DNA of 64,000 nt, from positions 913,407 through 977,406 of the forward strand of contig JAFCMP010000368.1 in the NCBI GenBank assembly GCA_017506865.1, written 5' to 3'. This DNA is from Tribonema minus (lineage: Eukaryota > Sar > Xanthophyceae > Tribonematales > Tribonemataceae). Each line of letters begins with the position of its first letter. Positions within the stretch are counted from its first letter, which is position 1. Of this stretch, positions 34,201 to 46,200 are shown piece after piece. Below the pieces are notes generated by a model. That model did no database searches. It saw only the letters and a list, made by a program, of their open reading frames with translations, and was not told the DNA's origin. Position numbers and translations under genes: made by a program.

Positions 34201-37200
34201 TGCCCTGAGACATGTGCAGCAGCCCTCGATTCGTTTTTTTTTGGGCGGCAGTGCAGACGCGGATGACTGTTACAATTTCAGTGCTTGCAACACAGGCAAC
34301 AAAGGGTAGCGTGAGTGGGCTTTCTGTGTTGCCTACCAGCTACAATAGGCTCTGCTGCAGCTGCGCGCCTCGTGTTGTTTGCCTGTGCCAATCACCGATT
34401 GATGGCTCTACGCTGCTTCTTCCCTGAATCTCTGCGCAAAAACTTAACAGTTAATAATCTGTTCCATGCGCCCGTTCCCCGCCCAACACGTTTGTGCCGT
34501 CTTAGGTTGAGGAGTTGGAGGTGTTCAGACACACTTACGAATCACATGTTCAATTACCCTAACGCTGAACGTAATTTTCGCCATAGTCGTTTACCGCTAA
34601 CCCTACCTGTACCCCGAGAATTTGCAGCAACTCCTTAACTTGCTTCTGCTCTTGTTGTGGCAGTGCAGTTGCGTCACAACCTCAGCGTGCCCTGCATGTC
34701 TGCTCCGTGTAACTACAGCGCTCCTTGGCTCGCATTTTTTGCGCGGCAGTATACATGCGTCACAACATCTGTGCGCCCACCACGTTTGCGCCGTCTTAGG
34801 TGGAGGAGTTGGAGGTGTTTAGGGCGGAGGGGGGGCTCACATACCTGCTGAGGGGGCTCATGGACAGGCACTCAAGCGCGTCGGGACAGGTGAGCGCTGC
34901 TGAGCATTGCCACTTCAATAAGTACGGTAGTAGGTATCATGGCCACTTTTATAAGCAGTTGGCACGGCAGACACGGCTGTGCTTGCGCAAGCGCTCAATT
35001 CCACAAGGAGTCTGTGACTATGCCATATACTGCAGAGTTTCCTTTCAGGATGAGAATCTCTGAGGGGCTGATGGACACCCACTCTAGCGTGTCGGGTCAG
35101 GCGAGCGCTGCCATACTGGACGGTTGATGGAACGCACGGGTGTACTCCGAGTAAATTACTTCTATGCACTTCCAAAGTACCCCGGTAGGGGGCGCTTATG
35201 CACCATCCAGCTGCGAGCATTTCTGAGCACTGCCACACTGAATGTTGAGCAAGGAAGCGGGGGATAGTTCTTCAATTTGTTGGATGTTCATCTCGTTTGG
35301 CTCCTGTGAGTTAGGGTTAGGTCTAAAGTTAGGGTTAGGCTCGTTGACAGGCCCTCCAGCGCTTCGTGGGGGCAGGTGGCATTGCTGAGCACTGCCACTC
35401 CAGCGCTGCTCAGTCAGGGCAGGCGGGACTGGCGCATTCAGACTTGTAAGGAAGAACAGCACGTGGCTCTGCTTCTGCAATGCGCAATACTTTGCAGCCA
35501 CTCAGGGGCTCATGGACGGGCACACCAGCGCTTTGTGGCAGGCGCCCGGCGTCGCAGTGAGGGCAAACACAAAATGATTGACCTGAGGCAGGTGCCAGTA
35601 AGTTCAATTGAAGTTTATACTTTCTGTATGTTCCATCGCAATGACTGTGTGCTTTTGGCAGTCGCTCAACGCCATTCCAACCCCATTGTTAAACACGCCC
35701 ACTCATACTGCTGCTTCCGTGCTTTTGCATCTGCTGTCAACCCCCTTCTTGATGCAAACAAGCAACTGCTTGAGAAGTACGTGGAAGTATGCATTTATGA
35801 GACTATGCATGATATTCTTATGCATGATATATCCATACTTTTACATCTTCAGCTTTAGTTCTGCGGCCCCTATCTTATGGGCAGCATCTACTATAAACAT
35901 TTCATTGGTGGTCATCTTTATAACTGGCCATCTCTATGAATGTGCACGGCCTAATCATCTGCGTGCTCCGCTGCTCTGTGCTACTGCTCGTGATGCCCCA
36001 TCTCTCCTGCCCCCTGTCCAATTGTCAGACTGCAGCAGCAGCAGCGCACGCCCTCTCTGGGCTGGTGGCACTGAACGACACGGTGGCAGAGGAGGTATGC
36101 CATTCTGCTCTTGAAGTATGTACCACGTGAAAGGTCAAAATATGCCACGGTTTCAAGTGTAGCTTGCGGTTGGCGCACCGCTGACCTCCAGAGGCAGATG
36201 ATGCTCAACGTGACCAGCTCAACATGGTGGTACACCTTCTGAGGCCCAATTTGGGTTGCTGTGCAGGCACTCATTTCTTCAACTCAGGTACGGCACAGTT
36301 GGTGTGGCCGCTGGTGCTGGTGCTGCATGATTTCTGCATTCTGCTGTATTCAAAGCAGGCGTAGCTGGCTGGTAGTGCAACATTCTGGAGGTGCGTCAGT
36401 TCGGTGCGTCAGTTCCCCGTCTTGCAACCTCAACTTGCGCTCAACAAGACGAGGTTGACACGACAGTCTGGTGTTTGGGCTCATCGGCAGGGTAGCAGAA
36501 CCGGCGACAGCGGATGCCAAGCTAGAGCTTGGACAGGGGTACCTTGTCAGGGGCGCCTTCAGCTGTGGTGTGAATGCAAGACCAGTGGGCTTTTGCTGCC
36601 CTGCCCTGCACTCAAGATATTGTTGCAGCAGAGAACTTGCTTACAGACTGAGTTACAGTGGATGCGGAGCTCAAGGTTGGACAGGGGTAATGTGTCAGGA
36701 CCGCCTTTGTGTGAACGTGAGGCGGGTGGGCCTTTTTTTTTTTGCTGCCTTTTTGCACTAGCCGTATTGTTGCAGCAGATAACTTGCTCAAAGTGGGTGC
36801 GAATAGCAAGGTTGGACAGGGGTAATGTGTAAGTAGCGGCTTGTGTGAACGTGAGGCGGGTGGGCTTTTGCTGCCTTTTTGCACTAGCCGTATTGTTGCA
36901 GCAGATAACTTGCTCAAAGTGGTTGTGAATATCAAGCTCGGACAGGGGTAATGTGTAAGTGGCGGCTTGTGTGAACGTGAGGCGGGTGGGCTTTTACTGC
37001 GTTTTCGCTGTAGCCATATTATTGCAGCACTTTAGCACTTCAACTTGTGTTGTTGATGATGCTGCAGGTCCTGGCAATACCAGGCGCATTGCAGGAGCTG
37101 AAGGACCTGCTGCAGGCGCCCACCAAGTGGAAGGGGCTGGTAAGTGCCAGCAATTGTGTGTTCGATGAACTTTGCTATCAGTAATTCCTTCAGTGAGTCC

Positions 37201-40200
37201 AGTGCAAGAGGCACAAGGCAGCGGTCAACAGTGCCTCAAAGCACAATGGTTTACTGTTAGTCAGAGAGGTGTTTCCACGGCTGAACTGACCAGATGTCGC
37301 ATTTTTTTCGCGGAGAGGGCGCAAAATATGGTGCAGTTGTACGCCCAGGCTGGCCGGCAGAACGAAGCCAGGCACTGATGTTGTCCGCTTGCATCTAGCT
37401 TAGGGGAGTGATAGCGAAGTGCCAGATGTTTCACGCTGCCACGTACATGTCACCGATCCTCTGCAGCAGGTGCCCTAGTATTTCTTTATTCAGGTTTATT
37501 GTTTGTGCGTAAGCATGTATGCAATGGAGGACTGTGCGTTGATCAAAAAGCTGTGGTGCACCTCTGCACGTGCGATTCATGCGCTCATGGCATACATTTG
37601 GTGACCAGGTATGCATGTCTAGTTCAAGGCGGAAGTCACTCAGGAGACATGCTGCGATTCGCTCGCTGTGCACCTGCGCAGGTGTCGTCCATGCTTTCGC
37701 CGCCGCAAGACAGGGCCGCGGTGCTGTACGGCCAGGAAGCGGCGGCAGCGCTCATGGTGGAGCTGGCAGTGGTGCGTCACCGTACTTCATGAGTCGAAGT
37801 TAATGTTAGTCATGCTGCGGCAACGTCCACAGTAAAGCTGGCAGCTCTGCATGCGCTTGCACGTTTGATCACATCCAACTCTGCCGTGGCGATGCTCCAC
37901 GGCACTCGACATGACTCTGTGCTGCAGTTTCAATGTGGTGTGCGTGCCGCTACAGGCGACAGACTCCGCCAGTAGATATCCCATGGCCATGGGCACAGTT
38001 GAGCTACCATAATCTGACCTTACCACCTGATATGCCATCGCCGTTGTCCTTCATTTTCAATGCATCTTGTGCCACCATTAAAGGCATCCAACTCTGCCAT
38101 CGAGACTCTACTACCGTCTTGTCTATAATTAAGGACACTGGACGGCTTTTTGTTAGTTTTAACGCCAGACCCAAAACATAGGACACCCTTTTAATTGCTG
38201 CACCAGAAAGATGTCCACCCCGTATTTAATTGCTTCAACAATAAGATGTTCACCCCTCTTTGTGTGCCACACAGTCCAATTACTATGTTCACGCCGTGTT
38301 CAGAGCAAAGCTGAACTTGCTCGTGGTGCTGGAGCTGGGGCCAGGCGGTGCTGCTGTACGTTTCTGCGTGACTGGCTTGAAGCCTAATAGGCGCTGTTTA
38401 CCAGCTTTGACCTCTGTTCTATGGATATACAGCAGCACTGGCACTCAGAGCGGCACCTGGCACTTCACTTCAAAAGCGGACGCGGACCCTGTCAAAACTG
38501 GCGGCGAAACGTTTTTTTTTGCGGCTCCGCTGTTTCGCGAGAGAGCGAGCGAGAATCATCCCTGAAGTAGAACGCAGTGCACAGAAGTGGATCTTTGTGC
38601 TCTTCTTAAAATGCGTCCACCCCTTTTAATTAGCTGCGCAAAACGGACGTCCACCCCCCCTTTTTTCGCGGCAACAAAAAAGCCGTCCAGTGTCCTTGAT
38701 TATAGACAAGACGGTACTTTCATGCAGCCAGGTCCATTGGCCGCATGTGTTCGCACAGAGTCCTCATAGTATCCCTTACTTTAATCTTCCTCCGTGGTGT
38801 TCATCAGTTATGTGTTACGGTGCTCAAATACTCGACTTGCGCCTGCCTTCGTCATTGATGTTTTACCTGGCGACTCTGCTTCTTGTGGATTCTGTACCAC
38901 CCATGACAGGCATCCGACTCTGCCGTAGCGATGCTTCACGGTCTCGACATGCAGTCCCTGCTAGAGGGCCTTGTGGAGAAGGGGCTGGCCAGGCACTACG
39001 GCAGCGGCTCAGGGAAGGCGGAGGCAGCGCTCAAGGGCCCGACGCTGGCTGCCTTCAAGGTACTTGTGAATCTGTATGCAGAAAAGGGCTCATCTTCACA
39101 AACAATGGCGAACGCAAAATTGGATGTATGGAACGGTGGCAGCTCCTCAGTAAATCGAGGCAGCGCTTAAGGGTCCGACGCTGGCTGTCACATAGGTACA
39201 ATTTGACTTGTGGTTATGCAGGCCTCTATTGCAAGGATGTGAAGGTCTCATATTGGCAAGGTATTTGTGATGGACACAACCATGTATTGAAACTTTGGCA
39301 GCGGCTCAGGAAAGTCGGAGGCAGCGCTCAAGGGCCAACCCTGGCTGCTTTTATGGTACTCATGAACCTGCATGTACTAAAGGTTTCTTCTCAGTTTTTT
39401 TCTACAATATGAACGCGCCATGGCAGACGCAATACCTGATGTATAAGACTGTGGCAGTACGCCGCACCTCAGTGAAATTGGAGGCAGCGCTCAATGGTCC
39501 GACGCTGGCTGCCATCACCGTACTGTCATATGGCATGGGTGTTTCGTGAAGGACTAATGGTGGCCATGTAATTTGTCACTATGGCAGCGGCTCTGCAAAG
39601 TCAGAGACAGCGCTGAAGGGTCCGGCGCTGGCTGCCTTCAAGGTAGACATTGACTTATGTCAATGAAAGCCTCTATTGCAAGAATGTGAAGGGTCTCATG
39701 TTGGCAAGGTGCTTGTGATGGACACAGTCATGTACTATTTACTTTGGCAGCTGTTCAGCAGACTCAGAGGCAGCGCTCACAGGCCCTTACCGGCTGCTCT
39801 CAGGGGGGCTCGGATAGACAAGCACTGGTCATGTAATGCATCACCGGTGTTGCGACAGTGCCCTAGGGGACCTGACAGCAATGGCCCACAGGAGAACCAC
39901 TGCCGTCACCCACAGCAGCACGTGTTGCGGCGCCCTTGCATTTGTCTGTGTCCTGAATAGATCACTTCAACACTCACCAATCGCACATTCGCGCTGCAAC
40001 TGAGCTGCGTGACGCTGCACACGCGGACCCAGAACACAAGATCAATACTGTACATCATGCTAAAGTTCAGGCGCACTTGCTATAGCAGCTGTCAGTGATC
40101 AGAAGCTCCGTCATCTTAGTGCCACTTCGCCCCCTTTGTGCGCCCACAGAGCTGTAGCAAGTTGACGGCAGCACTGGGCTACGGACGGTGGCGCCCGCGG

Positions 40201-43200
40201 ATGCCTGGGCAGAGGTGAGAAACTTCTTGTGCTTTACTCAGAGTATTCCTTAGAGTGCTTCAATCAGGTGGCTCTTAGTTGGTTGACATGTGTGTGCGAA
40301 TGCCTGGGCAGAGGTGAGGACTTTCCGGCGGTTTATTCGGAGGAATATATTCCTTAAAACGCTTTGATCAGGTGGATGTCGTAACTGACTGGTATGGAAA
40401 GTAGGTGTGTGCGCATGACACCTGTAATTCTTCTGTGTGTGCGAATGCCTGGGCAGAGGTGAGGACTTTCCGGCGGTTTATTCGGAGGAATATATTCCTT
40501 AGAACGCTTTGATCAGGTGGATGTCGTAACTGACTGGTATTGAAAGTAGGTGTGTGCGCATGACACCTGTAATTCTTCTGCTGCTGATGCGGTCGGCACT
40601 GCTTTTGTGGGCTACCTCTGTTTTGAAGACAGATCAGAGCTGAAGCTTAACGATAGATCAGAATTAAGGCAAGGCAGACAGGATGTAGCTGGGCCAATGA
40701 GTGCGCTCTTTGGTCATGCTTCTGTGCTCGCGCAAGCAGAGCATTGCTAATAGATCGTGAGTTGAGATGGTGGGATTGGCGTTTGCACAAGATCAAATGA
40801 CAAATGACTGCCCCAACTTCCTTGCAATGCTGGCGATGTAGTAGTCTTCTGTGATGTTGGCAACGTAAAACTTCAATCGTGGTGAGTATTACGGCATGCA
40901 ACAGCGCTCGCCCCTGACCCTAACCTCAAGCACTCTGCTCAGCATCAACGCGTGAGTGACATGCTTGGATGAAATGTTGGGATGCCAGGCAGTTGCATTC
41001 AAAGCTGTGGTGATTTGACGACTGGCTGACTCAAGTAGGTTTGCGACGAGCATAATGCATTCATCATTGCTGTGTCATGTACAACAGTGGTTGTGCCCGC
41101 TTATCAATGAAGACTGGAAGATCACACCAATATCTACAATCTGTGTGCGCTGTTGCCCTTCTGCTATGTTCTCGGCGTGCTGCAGAGGCCTGCGGATCCT
41201 GTGTCTTGACGGAGGTGGCACCAGGGGGGTGCTCACTGTGGCACTGCTCAAGCAGGTCAGTTCTGTTGCTTTGCATGGCCCATGCCGTTCTCTACATGTA
41301 GCAGTTGGCTAACCCTAACCCAAACCCTAAGATCGCCGCATGTAAGGCGCTGTCGTGCAGAACCATGACCAAACGAGCGGATTTCAACCAACAGCGGGTG
41401 CAATGGCGCAGCACTGATTTTGAGCACAAAGTCAGCTATCCTGTGGGATTTGTTTCCAGCGGCTTTGGAGGGTGCACGCCGGAGTAGGCAGCGTATGGTG
41501 TGAACTCTGCGCTAGCACAGTCTGTGAGGCTTTGTGTACAGCAGCATGAGTTCCGGACGCCACGCTATTTGGCAATGCGCAATGCATGCTATCAGCGCTG
41601 CAGCTAAAGTAGCACGTGGGACGAACTGCTCAACAAAACGACAAGTGCGTAACCCATGGGAGGTTAGGCCAGAGAGGGTTGTTTGCGCAAGCCATTGATG
41701 TTTAGGCGAGATAGGAATTTTGCCATTGCTGACATTGACTGTGGCGTGGAACAACGGTTTGGTTTTCATCAGCGGCACAGTGCCTCATAGCGGCAACTCG
41801 CACAGATCATCATGTCATGCCGGTGACCAACCAGACATGGTGCATACTACCGTCAGCATAATTCAGCGAAGGCATTGCTGGCACAGCACTGAAAAGGTGG
41901 CACAGCTGATGCTGTTATTGCTGAGCTGCTATGGGTGTCGGTCGCACGCAACAACCTGAGTTGATCACCCTAGGCACCAAGCCGACTGCCTCACAGACAT
42001 GGGCGAGTCACTCAAAACCGCATTACTCTCATTGTGGCACGCTTCAGGTGATGGCGATTTACAATTTTTTAGTGACTCCGACTCCTGCTCCGCAAAGCTG
42101 TGACTCATTCACTTGTGAATTTGACTCCGCTGTTGCGGGAGCGGAGTCGGCAACGATTTCAAGCGTGAATTCGTGCCAACCCAAGGGTTTCACTGGCCCT
42201 AACCCTACCCCTAACCCTAGCCCTAACCCTACCCCTCATTGTCTGCCCGCATACGAGCGTCACTCACATCGCAGTCCCACAGTACATTATGATCACGCCA
42301 GCTTGAGAATGAGGTAGTCTCTGCAATAACGGCAAACATCTTGCGTGTATGTGGCACGCTTCATGATGGCAATAACTCCGAGCATAGAGTTGCGGTAAAT
42401 TCTTCAACAACGGCAAGCAGCTAAGCGTGTGTTCCATAACCTGAGTTGATAAACCTAGGCGCCGAGCCTGTTGCCTCACAGACATGGGCGTATTACTTGA
42501 AACCTCATCGCTTCTTTGTGGCACGCTTCAGGTGATGGCGGGAGTTGGCAAGGAGCCTCATGAGGTCTTTGACCTCATCTGCGGAACCTCCACAGGCGGC
42601 ATCCTCGCGACACTGGTATGTTTTGTGATTGTTTCTTTAATTTCTGTTTTGCAGCGTGCACAGAAGCACACATACTTTAAAGTATGAAAAGTGCTTTTTG
42701 AATGCTCCAGCGCTGTTCCTGTGAACTGTAGCAATTTCTGACAGCCCTGAACTTGCAAATTGCACCTGTGTTGGACTTGCACCTGTTGGTGGGTGCGCAT
42801 TGAGAATCCTCTCATTTTGGTGCTGCAGCATGACTATCGAAAGGCGGTTTCTGAACAGCACTGGTCCTGAGGACAGCAGCAGTTCTGGCAGTTCTGATTT
42901 GTGGATCGTTCCGGTGTGGGCTTTTTTACCAAGCTCACTTGCCAAACTTGCACACACCTATCGAAGTATCATGGATTCAACAATCGAGTGACAGGAAATC
43001 ATTAATATGCTCAGCAGAGAGCCTCCTCTCAGTCTCTTTCAGCCAAACGTGAATTTCGTTACAGCGCAAACACTCGCGGAAGCTGGCAGAAATATTCATT
43101 CCACGCCGGTGCTCTTCACCGCTTATGAACTTCTGCTGCAGTTTGCAAGCTTGAAGATCGACCTGGAGTCAACTTCAAAAGCCTACGACGAGCTCATCAT

Positions 43201-46200
43201 GAAGATCTTCAACAAGATACCATGGCTGTCCAACTTCATGCTCGTCAAGGACCAGGCGCTGGTGAGTTGAAGTGCAATTTAATCAGTTTTAATTTGTTCG
43301 ATTGACTGACTCTATAGCAGCGTTCAATACTGGGCTTGATAGTAACTCAGTATTTCAATCCTCACAGGCTAACTAGCGTAAAGTGCCAGGTATACCCCCT
43401 GGTGGGTCTTGGCTGTGAAAGAACCATGGAACTGTGGAACACCGAGGGTCAGTTGCAGCGAAGGGGGCGTTCACCTGGTGTGGAGTTGAGCTGTCATGGA
43501 TGCTCGCAGGACCGCATGTGGCTGATATGTATGCATACTATTTGCCAGGCTGGATCATTGGCTGATCGTATTTGTGGCAGGATTTCCCAGAAGATAATGG
43601 GGCTGTTTACCAGGCGCTCTACGGTGTTTCCTCTCAGGCAGGGGAACATGTATCGGCTCAGAGTGTTGCAACTGGACACAGAGTGGACTCATAACACAGC
43701 TGACCAGTCAATTGCAACATGAGTAATGCAGAGTTTATTACGAGCACCAGCTGCGCATGCACAATGAACTGCTACTTGACGTCATTTCCTGATGGTATGT
43801 ATGCTGCCTCCGTGCCCCCCTGGCAGTACTCTGAGGGCCCTTGGGAGCTGATCCTGAAGGACTTTCTCGGCGACACGAAGCGCATGATTGACATTGGTGA
43901 GCAGTACTCAGCCTACCTAGCATTAGGGTTCTCACATTCGTCCCGCAGTAGTATTGCTCAGCGCATCCTCGTGTGCACCACCTAAGGATTATTGTGCCTC
44001 AATGTAATAATGGTGTCCGGCTCATGCATGCAACTCGAACGCTCTCTTACAAGGGGAACACTCCATTGCAATACTGCACTTGTGCGCCTGGTTTTCGAGG
44101 ATGTGGACCCATCACAGCTGCATGCGTATGACTGTCTGTACAACTGCCAAGCTGCTCGCAATTGTACTGCCGCTGTTGACATGGCATACAAGTAGGGGAA
44201 GGCTACATATCCTGCCAACACGTGCTCATGTTTTTTTTACAGTTTTTCCTTTCAATCATTAATATGAACCCTCTGCAGATGATCAGCAATGACCCACCGC
44301 CTCTTTGATGCAATCGCCCTGCTCCTCTGCATTGCATGCCGCTGATGCTTCACTGATGTGCATTGCAGTGCGTGCAGAGGAGGACCCATTCGCTCTCAAG
44401 CTGGCCCTGTGCTCCACAATTATGAACGTGGATCCTCTCAGATGATCAGAAGTAACCGCCTTTTTGATGCAATCGCCCCACTCCTGTGCATCGCATACAT
44501 CTGATGCCTCACTGGTGTGCGTTGCGCTGCGTGCAGAGGAGGACCCGTTCGCTCCCAAGCTGGCACTGTGCTCCACGATCATGAATGTGGATCCTCTGCA
44601 GATGATGGTGTGGCGCTCGTACAACTACCCGGCGCACACACGTCCGCCGCATGAGGGCTCCTTCAGGAACAAGGTCGGTGCTTGACGTGAAGAGTACTAT
44701 ACACTTCAAATTTGAAGTAGTATTAGTGGTCTAATGACTGAAGTGAAGATGGCGCACACGCGCCTGCCGTATGAGGGCCCCTTCAGAAACAAGGTGGATG
44801 CATGACGTGGGTGGAGTGTATTACACACTTCAAAATTGAAGTAGTATTCATATTCTAATGACTGAAGTGAAGATCGCGCACACGCGCCCGCCGCATGAAG
44901 GCTCCTTCAGAAACAAGGTGGGGGTGCATGACGTGAAGAGCATTACACACTTCAAAGTCGAAGTAGTATGGATATTCTAATGACTGAAGTGAAGATGGCG
45001 CACACGCGCCCGCCGCATGAGGGCTCCTTCAGACACAAGGCGGGGGTGCATGACGTGAAGAGTATCACACACTTCAAATTTGAAGTACTATTAATATTCC
45101 AATGACTGAAGTGAAGATCGCGCACACCCGCCCGATGCATGAGGGCTCCTTCAGACACAAGGTGGGGTTGCCCGACGTGAAGTATTACATTGCATACTGC
45201 AAGTTGATGTAGCAAGAATGCACGTGATGACTGAACTGAAGGTCACAGAAACGAGGTGGGTGCCGTGAAGGGTATTACATGCTTCAAGGTTACAGTAGAA
45301 GAGGTATCCTGATCAGTGAAGTGAAGATGTGTGGAACATTCATGCTGGATTCATTGCAGAGGTCAGGGTGACGCTGCACTACGTTCTCATTCGCTGTTTT
45401 GATGTTGTCTACAATGCACGCTGCCAATTTCACATGCATAAACTCGCTCTACACAAGTCAGAGAGCAGTGCAAATGACGATTGCCCATCACAATGCCTCT
45501 CAATGACGGATAAGTTTTGTCAGTGAGCACGCTATAGCCACCAACACCAGTAATTGTAGTGCACAACCCTAAAGTATCATTCATGCGCTCATTCAGTTCA
45601 ATCACAGAATATGAGCATGCTCATTGCAGCCAAAATACCTGCAATTTCATGAAATCATGCATCCAGACAAGCCGCATGCATTGCCAAATTACTCTGATCT
45701 CACCATTCACCAGTGCCCCCCCCCCTCCCCCCCTCTCTCAACAGATCTGGGAGTGCGTCAGAGCCACGACGGCTGCCCCCACCTACTTCAAGCCTTTGCA
45801 GAAGGGCGCGATGCTCTTTGGCGACGGTGCGCTGTTGGCCAACAACCCCACTGCCGTCGCACTGGCTGAGGCACGGCTCATCTATCCCGGGGTCCCAGTG
45901 GAGGCAGTGGTATCAATAGGTGAGTTCCGGCAATGTGGTCCAGAGCTGGCCTTGCGTAGGCATTGCTTGCAGGTTTTCGCTGGTTTCAAGGTGCCTCAAA
46001 ACTACATGCATTTGCTGTAAGCAAGAATAACTGTGTTTGTAGTTGGCCCCTGCTGCTCCAGAATAGTCTTAAGCACAGCGCCGCGTATGGAAAGGGATAG
46101 GGTTACAGTTTGGCGGTGCTGGTTTGTAGACAGGGTCTGTTTTGCAGTTCTTGTCATCTCTGTAGCCGATCACGTCTGCACAACAGCAAACTTTTGCACT

